From an uncultured Bartonella sp. (GTDB lineage: Bacteria; Pseudomonadota; Alphaproteobacteria; Rhizobiales; Rhizobiaceae): DNA of 64,000 bases. This document shows positions 45,434 through 54,970 of this stretch, one piece after another. The stretch is taken from contig CAMLCZ010000003.1 in the NCBI GenBank assembly GCA_946478665.1, positions 1-64,000 on the forward strand, given 5' to 3'. Every line of letters begins with the position of its first letter. Positions within the stretch are counted from its first letter, which is position 1. The notes under the pieces were generated by a model that did not search any database, was not told where the DNA came from, and worked only from the letters and a program-made list of their open reading frames with translations. A program made the translations under genes and the position numbers.

Positions 45434-46574
45434 TTACTTCAGTTGATGCTTTATCAGCGGAATATATCCCCATAGCCATAATATAAATGCTAAGCTCCAT
45501 AACAGGCTGGATATTAGATAGTGGTAGCCATTGAGTGAAAAATTATTCAGTAATTCTGGCGCAATTCTTAACATAGCCGACAAAACAATGAGTAAAACAG
45601 CCGTCTTGGATTGCCACGGTATTGTAATCAGTGTTCTTCCTGAATGCGTAGACCAGCGATAGTAAATACTCCCAATACCGCCACAACCCCAATGATCCGA
45701 TTGTTAATATATGCAACCCAAGATATGGTGAAATTTCACTATTAAATCCTGATAATCCAATAAGAAGAAAACCAAGACTAGCACTTATATTGGCCAACAT
45801 AAGGCAAAGAACTTCCATTTTAAATGCAGCCTTGCCAATAAACCATTCTGCAGCCCTATCCATAAAGCCAGCACTTGCCGCAAAAGCCAAATAATATTGC
45901 ATTTGTGATGCGGTAATACCAACATGGATAACGCATATAATGCTGTTAAAAAAAGCCGCCAAATTGCGTCGCCCTGGATGCGGTCTATAAGGGCTGGTTT
46001 CTCCAATAGGGTCAAATGCCAAATTGGCAATAACCGTGTTGATACGCGTAATTGATAATGAAAATAGAATAATATAGACGCATATAAATGCCCATAATAT
46101 TCGGGAGGAAAGATCAATATTTTCTGTCCACCACGAATAATACAAGGCAATATTTAAAATCAACAATACTGCCAACCAAAGGGCAAAAGACAGGCTACGC
46201 CACCGCCGTATTTATATGATGGGTAATGCAGCAAAAAACAGTAACAACGCTAAAAAACTAAGATCAAAAAAAGCCACCAATAAGGATAAAACTATCCGCG
46301 CCCCAAAAACCAATAAAGCGCGCGACATTGTCAAATTGAATGACGATAGCATTTCATGATAATCAATACCACTGACACCACCAGACACGCTATCAAATCG
46401 CTTACAAATTGCATTGGCTGGCGTTTGACTTGAAACAGTGACTTTATCCAATATGATTGGAGTACCAGGGCTTGAAGTCTGTGCAGAAACATTATTATTT
46501 CCAACCAATAATAATGCGAAGCTGGAAACACTTAAGAGAAAATTGTTTATCTGGTGGCGCAATTTATTATCCAA
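45434..46574 (-). pseudogene. nnrS: broken nnrS, apparently fused to a TonB-receptor-like N-terminus
   Basis: Reading down the minus strand: (a) a signal peptide and LDKVTVSS, SVSGGVSGIDYHEML, a TonB-dependent receptor-like start; (b) in the same frame an NnrS-like helix (FDLSFLALLLFFAALPII) ending at a TAA at 46212-46214; (c) the same frame continues IRRWRSLSFALWL, PHPGRRNLAAFF and GLHILTIGSLG; (d) a one-base insertion in the GGGG run at 45687-45690; (e) the next frame gives YYRWSTHSGRTLITIPW and ends LWLWGYIPLIKHQ at 45434. His-to-HSGR spacing equals 23 residues, as in NnrS. NnrS is a haem- and copper-containing membrane protein linked to nitric oxide. (a) is less certain. Confidence 0.75.
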
Positions 46575-47056
46575 TCCGAATAATATTTTTGTTAAAACAT
46601 AAGCACAAATACTCTCTTGTTATTGCGTGAGATTGTTAGGGATCAGGTGTAATTTTGTTTAGAAAAATTCTGAGTTGGACGGTAATAGATTCAAGTTTTC
46701 GCAACAATCTCTCAATCGTAAAATAAAACATGATATAAAAATACAAGTATTATTTAATCATGTTTATGACTCAGCTATATATTATTTTGAACAGAACATT
46801 TTAAGCTGAAAAAGAGTATAAAATAAATCAGTGCATATTATATAGTAATTTTATTGGGTTTATAAATATTAGCCAATTAAATAAAATTAAAAATTAAAAA
46901 TAATTTGGAATAATTTTAAAAATATATTGAAAAATAATTAAAAATATGATATGAAGAAAGCGTTACTTTTATTCTGAAATTTATAGGTATTATATAATAA
47001 ATATAATACTTATTATTTATGGAATATAGTACATTATTATTAATTAGAAACAAAAA
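46575..47056. other. very AT-rich gene-free interval before the polysaccharide cluster
   Basis: About 480 bases, of which 46720-47050 are almost only A and T. It should hold the promoter of the four-gene cluster that starts at 47057. I see no clear -35/-10 pair, repeat or tRNA. Confidence 0.6.
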
Positions 47057-48721
47057 ATGAAAATATCAAAAATTATTTATAATCTTTTATTTTTAGGAGC
47101 GACAATAACGTTCATGTCTATCGACAGTGCTGCGGCTGATAAATTGTGTTTGTATAATCAGATAAGTGAAAATTCTTCAATTAAGGATTCGCAATGTCCC
47201 AATATGGATAGTGCATCCGGTCTCTATCTATCATGGGTGAGTGAGATAGATGCGGCCAAAGGTATACCATCAATGATCCGACTTGATGGAACATATTATG
47301 GCAATAAATTTTCGATCGAAGATAAATATTTAAACTATAACCCTGCAACGTCTGGCGATAATGCATTATCATTGAATGGTGATAATATGGACTTTGAGGG
47401 TGAACCTCTAATTCCTGTTAAATCAAGTGTGATGGATCAGTTAAATGAAACAGTATATTCAGCGGAGGAACGCTCAAGGTTCAGTCGCGATAAGAATGGC
47501 TTTTCTTTAACGTGTAAGGCAGGCAATCGTCCGGCTGGACTGATTTTAACGCCAGCGCTTGGAAAGTTTCCAGATGGTACCGGTTATGTCATTAGTGTGC
47601 ATGGACGCGCGAGCCAACCGTTAAAGATGGGGTTATCGCCGAAAAACGGTGTTTTATCCAATGATGATGGATATTTGCCTAAATATTCTGGAACGGGAAA
47701 TAGCCAAGACTATGATACTTTCCGTATCGAAAGTCATGCGCAAAACAACGATCAAATCGTTATTCAATGTCCGTCAGGAAATGCAAGCCTCAATATCACC
47801 GACATTCAAATTGAATTGAAAGATGATGCCGGCAGTCATCAAGCACTTTCAACTTGGATTTGGCGCAAACAGGTTTGGATGCAATTTTCTAACAGTTGGT
47901 TAGATTGGGCACAAAGCATAGGATTAACAAAAGCCTATATACAAATAGATATTGAAGACGATGCCATAGCGGATGAAAAAAGTCTGGCAACATATATTGC
48001 AGATGCGCGAAAGAAGGGAATAGACGTTTTTGCCGTTGAAGGGGATCCGCAAATGATCGGCGGGGAGGGGCAAAAAAGCGCTCTTCGTCGCACACAGATC
48101 ATAAAGAACTTCCAGAACAGCTTGCCAGAAAATGCAAAACTTGCCGGAATCCAATATGATATTGAACCCTATTCCGTACCGACATTAAACGCCAATCCGA
48201 CAAAAATGTGGGCTGATTGGTCATCAACATTAACAGCTATGCAAAAAATTTGGGATGCGCCAATTGATATTGTGGTTCCGTATTGGCTGCAAAATACAAG
48301 TGAGGCCATGACTGCTCTTCAGGCAGTTAAAAATTTGGGCTCATTCACTATTATGGCTTACCGCTCAAATCCCTATGAATTATATGACATTTCCATGCCA
48401 TGGCTCATATGGGGAAATACCGTAGATGCGAAAATAACCATTGCTGTTGAAAATGCCCCCGTTGATGGTCCGGCACATTTATTCTTTGCACCATTCCCGA
48501 ATAATGAACTCGACAATTATAGTACCCGCATTTTCTTAATGAGTGGGGCAGACAAAGGTGCAGTAAAGAGAGCTTATAAGCTGATTGACATTGAACAACC
48601 GAACAATCGTATAAGCTTTTTAAAAAATATGCATAATTTGCGAAGTGCACTGGCTATGCTTTACCCTTATTTCAGGTCTTATCAAAGCTTTAATGGCATA
48701 GCCGTTCATGGGTTACGTTAA
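47057..48721 (+). CDS. secreted protein with TIM-barrel (glycoside hydrolase-like) C-terminal half
   Basis: A 554-residue protein with a signal peptide to about residue 27 (FMSIDSAAAD). Residues about 30-260 are beta-rich, carbohydrate-binding-like. From about 265 the pattern is that of a TIM barrel: KAYIQIDIEDD, GIDVFAVEGDP, KLAGIQYDIEPYSVP, IDIVVPYWLQ, FTIMAYRSNP, KITIAVENAP. YDIEP on one strand and MAYRS on another recall GH18-type acids, so hydrolysis or binding of the cluster's own glycan in the periplasm is inferred. It plays the part that PgaB has in PNAG systems, without a deacetylase domain I can see. Confidence 0.75.
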   Translation: MKISKIIYNLLFLGATITFMSIDSAAADKLCLYNQISENSSIKDSQCPNMDSASGLYLSWVSEIDAAKGIPSMIRLDGTYYGNKFSIEDKYLNYNPATSGDNALSLNGDNMDFEGEPLIPVKSSVMDQLNETVYSAEERSRFSRDKNGFSLTCKAGNRPAGLILTPALGKFPDGTGYVISVHGRASQPLKMGLSPKNGVLSNDDGYLPKYSGTGNSQDYDTFRIESHAQNNDQIVIQCPSGNASLNITDIQIELKDDAGSHQALSTWIWRKQVWMQFSNSWLDWAQSIGLTKAYIQIDIEDDAIADEKSLATYIADARKKGIDVFAVEGDPQMIGGEGQKSALRRTQIIKNFQNSLPENAKLAGIQYDIEPYSVPTLNANPTKMWADWSSTLTAMQKIWDAPIDIVVPYWLQNTSEAMTALQAVKNLGSFTIMAYRSNPYELYDISMPWLIWGNTVDAKITIAVENAPVDGPAHLFFAPFPNNELDNYSTRIFLMSGADKGAVKRAYKLIDIEQPNNRISFLKNMHNLRSALAMLYPYFRSYQSFNGIAVHGLR

Positions 48722-48919
48722 TACTCAACTTTTAGTTGTAATTAAGTATATTTTAATGTTTTTCATAGATTATTATAATTATAATTCATGAAAATATAAT
48801 TGTATGGTATAATTTTATATTATCATACAAATAATAACCCAATAATTAAAGTTTTTTTTTAATGATTAAGATTTACCATCTATATCCAAGTCATGCTTGC
48901 GAGGGGCGAGAAACAGGCG

Positions 48920-51682
48920 ATGATAAGATTTTTGGCAGTAGGAATAATATCAACGTTAAGTTTGATATTATGCACAAATCTACGGGCACAAACATCAGAT
49001 AGTTTTCTGTTTCATAAACAATTTGCATCTTCAGGGCACCCCAACAACTATGGGGTGTCTTACAATAAAAAAGATACCTCAACAGACGTTTCCAATCAAA
49101 GCGACAGCAGTGACCCCAAAAAACTGTTTGAAGAGGGGTATAAACAGCGCCTTGAGGGGCGATATCAAGATGCTGTCAAAAACCTTCAACAAGCAGCAGA
49201 CCTATGGCCTGATAATACAGATGTTTTGAGGGAACTTGGTATTGCCCGTTTAAGTCTGGGTGATATGGATAAAGCTAAGCAGGACTTTCAAGGTGTTCTT
49301 GAGCATATTCCTGATGACAACGAAGCCAAATTTTATCTTTCAAAAATAGCCTATGCGCATAACAATTTATCGGAAGCATCAAAACTGATTGATGAGCTAT
49401 TGGCAAAAGCTCCTGATAATGAAGAGGCTAAACAGCTTAAACAGCAATTGATTGCTGCAAGAAGAGAACATGACAAACAGACAGGTCACGAAGCGGCGAA
49501 GGCTGCTTCTTTGCCTTTATTGTTATTTTCTGAGCAATATACACCGTTGCGGGTTCCTGATGAAAAATCAAATATCAGCCAAGTTAAGGGAAGCCTGACA
49601 AGGCAAAATTTCCATAATGCTGACCATGTAAAAAATACTATCTCCAGTCGTTATTTGGCTAATTTTTCAACAAAAACTCACTTATTAGCTTTCGAAAAAG
49701 AAGATTACTTACTGCAATTGGCATCGATTGAATTGTTACATGGTAATATTCAAGTTGCTAAACACGATATTCTCGACGCTATTCATTATAATCCAACCTC
49801 ATCGCGTGGCCGCTTAATGCTGGCATCTGTCTATTATTGGGAAGGTGATTTTAAAAAAGCACAAAGTACAGTCCAGAAACTTATTTTGCTTGCTCCCAAT
49901 AATGTATCCGCAAAAAATATGGCTTTGACATTGGAAAAAGCCGTAAAATTTAATCAAGGCGAATTGAAAGAAAAAACAAATAATCCTGCCAGCTTGGTAC
50001 CATCGATAAGTAAAGTTCAAGCGTCAAAATTATATGAACAAGGCTATAACGAGCGGAAACTCCTTCATTTTAAGCAAGCAAAAAACTATCTCGAAGAAGC
50101 CATGAAATTGGATCCAGATAATCCGGATATCTTGGTGCAACTTGGTTTGAGTTTGCTGCCTTTAGGAGAGATTGATGAAGCCAAACAGAATTTTACCAAA
50201 GCATTGGAGATAGCGCCCAATTACACGGAGGCGCGTGCAGGTTTGGCGCGTATTGCATATTGGCAAAACGACTTGGCAACAGCAAAACTATTCGTCGAAA
50301 TGGCATTGTCGCAAGCGCCATCTGACGAAGAGTTGACCAAGCTTGCGAGCAATATTGATAAAGCAATTGATGCCAAAGCGAAGACAGTCATTAGATACAA
50401 CAAAAAACCTTCAAAATCACTGGACTATAACCGGCAAATCGGGCAGCTTACGGAAAAAGCGTCAAGAATTGTAGCATCGGGCAAAGATTTTCCAGAAGCA
50501 GAAAGCCTTTATCAAAAAGCCGTAAAAATGGCTCCCAACGATACGGACCTCATTGTAAAACTTGGCAATGTGCAGCTATTTCAAAGAAAATTCGATCAAG
50601 CAGAACAAACATTTGACCATGTTCTTGTGCTTTGTCCCAATTGCATAGATGCCTATATCGGCAAGATTAATAGTGCCATTTGGCAGAAAGATTATTTCCT
50701 TGCGCGCCGCCGTATTTTTGAGGCGTTAAATCACTATCCAAATGATGAGCGTCTCATTTATCTCAATGCCCAAATTTATCTTTTTGAACATCGATACAAG
50801 GAGGCAATAAAGTCCTTCAACCAACAAATTTCAACCAATCCGAAAAATGCATCGCTTTGGATAGGTTTAGGTGATGCAGAGCGCGGTTTACTGCAAGATC
50901 ATAAAGCGGTTCTTGCTTATAAAACAGCGCAAACGATCGACCCGAAAGGGCGCGATGCCGCTAATAGACTTGCCGCCCCCATACGCAAGCGTTGGCGTCT
51001 TGATGCCGATGGTAGTTATAGTTCATTGACGAAGCCTTATAAAGACTGGCGAGACGGGGGTATCGCTTTATCCTATCGATTGTCGGAAACAAATATCCTG
51101 ACTGGCCGCATTGGGCTGGCGCATCGTTTTGGAAAAGATGATCAGCAAATAGAAATGACATTAGCCCATCAATTCAAGGAGTTGGTATGGGGCTATATCG
51201 GTGGAGCGGTAACACCAGACGCAGATATTCTCGCGCGTTACACAGTTCGTGCTGGTGGAAGTATTCCGGTTATCAAATTTGATGGTATTGGTATGTTGGG
51301 CGCCACATTGGACGCGAAAAGTGATTGGTATGACAATGGTGTTGTGAAAACAATTACACCAGGCTTACGACAATCATTTTTGGATGATGATTTCGTTTTA
51401 TATGTTCAATGGATCAACATTTTCGATCAAATGAACCGTCACTCGGGTGGCTACCTATTGCGGGCTGATGCTAGCCCGATCAGTTCATTACATTTCAATA
51501 TCGGTTATTCCGACACACTGGAATCGTCTGGAGACGAAATGATCCCCACAAAAGCTGTTTTTGGAGGAGTAGGTTTTGATTTAAACGATGAAACCACCAT
51601 TGGCCTTAATCTTGATAGAGACCATCGAGAAAATGCGTATAACCGCATGGTATATGACCTAAGTCTAACACGGCATTTCTAA
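48920..51682 (+). CDS. TPR protein with YaiO-type outer-membrane beta-barrel
   Basis: About 920 residues. ATG 48920 places a clean signal peptide (MIRFLAVG...NLRAQ) first; an ATG at 48893 is possible. TPR helices fill residues about 65-690. A block of about 110 residues recurs: KLFEEGYKQRLEGRYQDAV near 75 and KLYEQGYNERKLLHFKQAK near 375. The last 230 residues read as a beta-barrel (WRLDADGSYSSLTKPYKDW to YDLSLTRHF) and match the YaiO family of outer-membrane export proteins; it ends in Phe. Expected to guide a polysaccharide across the periplasm and outer membrane, as PgaA and BcsC do. Confidence 0.82.
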   Translation: MIRFLAVGIISTLSLILCTNLRAQTSDSFLFHKQFASSGHPNNYGVSYNKKDTSTDVSNQSDSSDPKKLFEEGYKQRLEGRYQDAVKNLQQAADLWPDNTDVLRELGIARLSLGDMDKAKQDFQGVLEHIPDDNEAKFYLSKIAYAHNNLSEASKLIDELLAKAPDNEEAKQLKQQLIAARREHDKQTGHEAAKAASLPLLLFSEQYTPLRVPDEKSNISQVKGSLTRQNFHNADHVKNTISSRYLANFSTKTHLLAFEKEDYLLQLASIELLHGNIQVAKHDILDAIHYNPTSSRGRLMLASVYYWEGDFKKAQSTVQKLILLAPNNVSAKNMALTLEKAVKFNQGELKEKTNNPASLVPSISKVQASKLYEQGYNERKLLHFKQAKNYLEEAMKLDPDNPDILVQLGLSLLPLGEIDEAKQNFTKALEIAPNYTEARAGLARIAYWQNDLATAKLFVEMALSQAPSDEELTKLASNIDKAIDAKAKTVIRYNKKPSKSLDYNRQIGQLTEKASRIVASGKDFPEAESLYQKAVKMAPNDTDLIVKLGNVQLFQRKFDQAEQTFDHVLVLCPNCIDAYIGKINSAIWQKDYFLARRRIFEALNHYPNDERLIYLNAQIYLFEHRYKEAIKSFNQQISTNPKNASLWIGLGDAERGLLQDHKAVLAYKTAQTIDPKGRDAANRLAAPIRKRWRLDADGSYSSLTKPYKDWRDGGIALSYRLSETNILTGRIGLAHRFGKDDQQIEMTLAHQFKELVWGYIGGAVTPDADILARYTVRAGGSIPVIKFDGIGMLGATLDAKSDWYDNGVVKTITPGLRQSFLDDDFVLYVQWINIFDQMNRHSGGYLLRADASPISSLHFNIGYSDTLESSGDEMIPTKAVFGGVGFDLNDETTIGLNLDRDHRENAYNRMVYDLSLTRHF

Positions 51683-52693
51683 ATGATTATTCAAATTCCA
51701 TGGACAGCTTCAGCAATTTGGATTGGCCTTTTTTATGCCGGGGCCTCACTGTCTGTATTGATTTGCACGACAGGATATTACCTTTTTATTTTTGTGAGGC
51801 GTAAGAGCATCATAAAAAATAGACGGGCATTTCTGACTTTAATTAAAGGCAACAACAATAATCATTCAAATAGAAAAATAAAAATATCGCATGTGCGGGA
51901 AATTCTGAAATTTATTGGATATGTAAACAAAATTCAGAATGTCGAGAAACAGCAATTCGCAATTAATTGTCTGATAAATGTCGGTGCCATTAACGCTCTT
52001 TACAAAAAAATGCGTTGGTCAACCTGTTCTATCCGCCTTAAGATTATTGATGCACTCGCCATATTCCCTATAAAAAACGTTAAAGACATATTAGAAAAAG
52101 GCTTGGCTGATAAATCCAGAATAGTTCGTACCGCTTCAGCTCTGGTGCTTTTAAACAACGATATTGATTTGCTCAGTCATGAAATTCATATCAACCAACA
52201 AAGGCATAGAATTTTGCATGGTCGTGCAACGAATGAGAATTTGTTGCAAAACAGGTTTGTTGATGAGCTGATAGAACTAGCGCAACGACAAGAAATTCCG
52301 GCATTAATTCGCTCTGGAGCTATTAATATTCTGTCCAATATTATTCATCAGCAAAATGAACAATATTTTTCTAAAAAGAGAAAAAATGCAAAAATACGGA
52401 GATTAAAAAAACGGTCCAGCATTATAGCCCTGCAGACTTGGGAAGCGGAACAAACAAAACTCAATGGAGTGCATAACCCCATAGCCGCATTAGAAGCTGC
52501 CGATGTCGATTGGTTTAATAAACTGTGTGGGCGTTTTGTCACCGAATATGATCTACCTGTCATTTATGCTGCTGGCAGGGCTTTATTATCAAACGGTTCG
52601 AGCGGCCATTTGGTCTTGGTAACGATAGGACAAAACGGAAGTAAAGAGGCACGTAGCGCCGCATCATTTTTCTTACGAATAGGGGAAAAATGA
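51683..52693 (+). CDS. inner-membrane protein with HEAT-like repeats, polysaccharide cluster
   Basis: A 336-residue protein that starts directly after the preceding stop (TAAATG). One membrane helix lies near residues 7-35 (IWIGLFYAGASLSVLICTTG), followed by a basic stretch (RRKSIIKNRR). The rest is helical with HEAT-like pairs: CSIRLKIIDALAIFPIK, KSRIVRTASALVLLNND, LIRSGAINILSNII and GSKEARSAASFFLRIG. The helices should lie in the cytosol and could be an assembly or regulatory platform for the glycosyltransferase, whose start overlaps this stop. No enzyme motif is seen. Confidence 0.7.
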   Translation: MIIQIPWTASAIWIGLFYAGASLSVLICTTGYYLFIFVRRKSIIKNRRAFLTLIKGNNNNHSNRKIKISHVREILKFIGYVNKIQNVEKQQFAINCLINVGAINALYKKMRWSTCSIRLKIIDALAIFPIKNVKDILEKGLADKSRIVRTASALVLLNNDIDLLSHEIHINQQRHRILHGRATNENLLQNRFVDELIELAQRQEIPALIRSGAINILSNIIHQQNEQYFSKKRKNAKIRRLKKRSSIIALQTWEAEQTKLNGVHNPIAALEAADVDWFNKLCGRFVTEYDLPVIYAAGRALLSNGSSGHLVLVTIGQNGSKEARSAASFFLRIGEK

Positions 52694-54123
52694 TGAATGG
52701 GACGTTTATTGTCTGGTTTTTCAATGTTTCGTTTGCTCTTGTTTTTACCAGTTATAGTTTTTGGGTTGTCATAATGCTCGTTCAGCTTTTGCTGACGTTG
52801 TTTGCTTATTTGCATCATGCATCTGTTCCCAAAGATGGTCTTCTTTGGCAAAGCTATATAGATAATGCACCACCCGTTTCAATTATTGTTCCAGCCTATA
52901 ATGAAGAAAAAACAATTGTAGAATCCGTCTATTCTCTCATTTCATTGGAATATCCAATGTCCGAAATCATCATCGTCAATGATGGTTCCAAAGATGATAT
53001 GTTGGCCGTCTTAATACAGGAATTTGAGCTTGAATTAACGAGTAGGCTAATTGACAACATTTTGCCACATCAAGAAATCCGCGGGCTTTACCAGTCAAGG
53101 CAATATACCAATCTCATTGTTGTTGATAAGGAAAATGGCGGCAAAGCCGATGCGCAAAACGCAGGAATTAATGTTTCGCGTATGAAACTGATATGTATGG
53201 TTGACGCTGATACAATATTAGAACCCGATAGTCTGCTCCGCGTTGTCCAACCTTTTGTTGATGATCCCGTCCGCACTGTAGCTGTTGGCGGCAGCGTCAT
53301 GGTTGCTAATGGATCAAAGATCAAAAAAGGCCATTTGGAACGTTTTGATATACGCCCCAAACTTCTGGTTTATTTCCAGATACTTGAATATACGCGGGTT
53401 TTTTTGATGGCGCGGTTTGCATGGGGATATATCAACACCCTAACGCTCATTTCTGGCGCGTTTGGCGTATTTAACCGCAAGGACGTTATCACCGTTGGTG
53501 GCTATACCAGAAATTCAGTTGGTGAGGATTTCGACGTTATCATCAAGTTGCACCGACATATGCGGGAAAACAAGCGAGATTATAAAATTGGATTTGTGCC
53601 TGATGCTATATGCTGGACAGAGGCTCCGGAAGATTTGGCCACGCTTTCTAAACAACGAACACGTTGGCAAAGAGGCGCATTAGAAGTCTATTTCCGGCAT
53701 CGCGATATCATGTTGAATTATCGTTATGGACGTATTGGCCTTATCGGTATACCGATAGTTTTTTTTATTGATATCGCTGAACCAGTATTGGAGCTTATCA
53801 GCTATATAATATTTCCCATCGTGTGTTATTTTAAAGTTATGACAATAGAATTCATGCTGTCATTCGTTTTCATGATTTTTATGTACGGGATATTTGTTAG
53901 TCTTATTGCAATTCTATTGGAACAGATAAACATAGGGCATTTACGAAAACCAAAATATATTATCAAATTATTTCTTGCGGCCGTTATCGAGTGTTTTGGC
54001 TATAGGCAGATCAATAGCTTCTGGCGCATAAAGGCGGCTTGGAAGTATTTTTCTGGAGATACAACTTGGGGAAGTATAAAAAGAACGGGATTTGATAGTA
54101 GCAACAAAACAGACAAAAAATAA
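52690..54123 (+). CDS. processive glycosyltransferase family 2 (polysaccharide synthase)
   Basis: A 477-residue inner-membrane synthase. After one N-terminal helix (about 8-35) comes the GT-A domain: SIIVPAYNEEKTI near 58, VDADT (first Asp pair) near 175, FGVFNRKDV near 258, SVGEDFDV near 277 and QRTRWQRGAL (QxxRW, processive type) near 324. About four helices follow. The layout matches PgaC-like and YaiP/NfrB-like synthases. No PilZ domain or PgaD partner is present, so the c-di-GMP link of PNAG systems is not apparent. It overlaps the HEAT-like gene by 4 nt. The sugar made is unknown. Confidence 0.9.
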   Translation: MMNGTFIVWFFNVSFALVFTSYSFWVVIMLVQLLLTLFAYLHHASVPKDGLLWQSYIDNAPPVSIIVPAYNEEKTIVESVYSLISLEYPMSEIIIVNDGSKDDMLAVLIQEFELELTSRLIDNILPHQEIRGLYQSRQYTNLIVVDKENGGKADAQNAGINVSRMKLICMVDADTILEPDSLLRVVQPFVDDPVRTVAVGGSVMVANGSKIKKGHLERFDIRPKLLVYFQILEYTRVFLMARFAWGYINTLTLISGAFGVFNRKDVITVGGYTRNSVGEDFDVIIKLHRHMRENKRDYKIGFVPDAICWTEAPEDLATLSKQRTRWQRGALEVYFRHRDIMLNYRYGRIGLIGIPIVFFIDIAEPVLELISYIIFPIVCYFKVMTIEFMLSFVFMIFMYGIFVSLIAILLEQINIGHLRKPKYIIKLFLAAVIECFGYRQINSFWRIKAAWKYFSGDTTWGSIKRTGFDSSNKTDKK

Positions 54124-54805
54124 AAAGTTACATAAAGGTAAATTAAATCGAGCGAAAAAATCCCTCGAAACCAAGACATACATAAGTATAACTTCATAAA
54201 ATTCAGCAATTCTTGCTTGTTTTACACCACAGGAACGAAGGTTTAAAAACTTATGCTTTCGTATCCCGTATTATCGTAAAGTCTGTGCCATATTATCAAT
54301 TAGGCTGAATAACAAAGGCATGGACTGATTTGTGCATGTAGATGAATTTACGATTTATGTTTTGAAGACTATATCCAAATCAATAAGTTTTTTAACATTA
54401 CGGATTTTGAACATTTTGTGAGTATCTGCCTGATTCATAGCTGGAAAATTCACCATCTTCCATCATACAAACATGGGGGGCTCGCAAAAATATTAGAGGC
54501 TTGTGGGTGAAACTGATAGCCAGCCAAATCTGCAAAATTTTTGATCGAATTAGAATTGTAAAACTAACATAAGTGGTTGCTAGAACACGCAATGATTTAA
54601 CCAGAAAATAGAAATATATTTACTAAAATAACATACTGACTAATCTAAGGTGAAATTAGCAGCCAACAAACAGCAATCACAAACGTCAAAAAAGCGTATG
54701 TTGCACTCAATGCTTTAATACAATTGAGATCGTGGGGGTTAACATATTTTATACGGTTAACATTCGAAACAATACGTTCCTAGATGTCGATAGCTAATTT
54801 TCTAC
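54124..54805. other. gene-free interval after the polysaccharide cluster
   Basis: Nearly 700 bases with only short overlapping frames, none with a ribosome site or recognisable product. I see no strong terminator directly after the synthase gene. Confidence 0.5.
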
Positions 54806-54884
54806 GGGGGAAAAGATGGGGGAAGAGATTCACCCAAAAAGAAATAACGACTTGATTATAAAGTATTTTTTTAAGGATAATGGC
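54806..54884 (-). repeat. tRNA-Ser 3' flank, inverted copy of the one at 59.9 kb
   Basis: From the end of this tRNA-Ser outward there are about 80 bases (GGGGAAGAG, GAAATAAC, CTTGATTATAAAG, a run of T's) that recur after the other tRNA-Ser in inverted orientation. By eye about 85 percent match. Confidence 0.85.
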
Positions 54885-54970
54885 GGAGAGAAAGGGATTC
54901 GAACCCTTGATACGGTCTCCCGTATACACGCGTTCCAGGCGTGCGCCTTCAACCACTCGGCCACCTCTCC
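54881..54970 (-). tRNA. tRNA-Ser (anticodon GGA)
   Basis: Minus strand: acceptor GGAGAGG, D-arm TGGCCGAGTGGTT, anticodon stem CACGC/GCGTG around CTGGAAC, long variable arm (TACGGGAGACCGTA), T-arm GGTTCGAATCC and encoded CCA. The triplet GGA gives serine. It ends the accessory region that begins at tRNA-Thr. Confidence 0.97.

Noticed and set aside
45543..46175. Independent 210-residue membrane protein
   Set aside because: Its end (after LTIGSLG) is frameshifted; the NnrS C-terminus continues in the next frame. It is a middle fragment of the pseudogene.
46212..46574. Intact 120-residue secreted protein
   Set aside because: The frame continues past its stop into NnrS-like sequence, so it is the first part of a broken gene.
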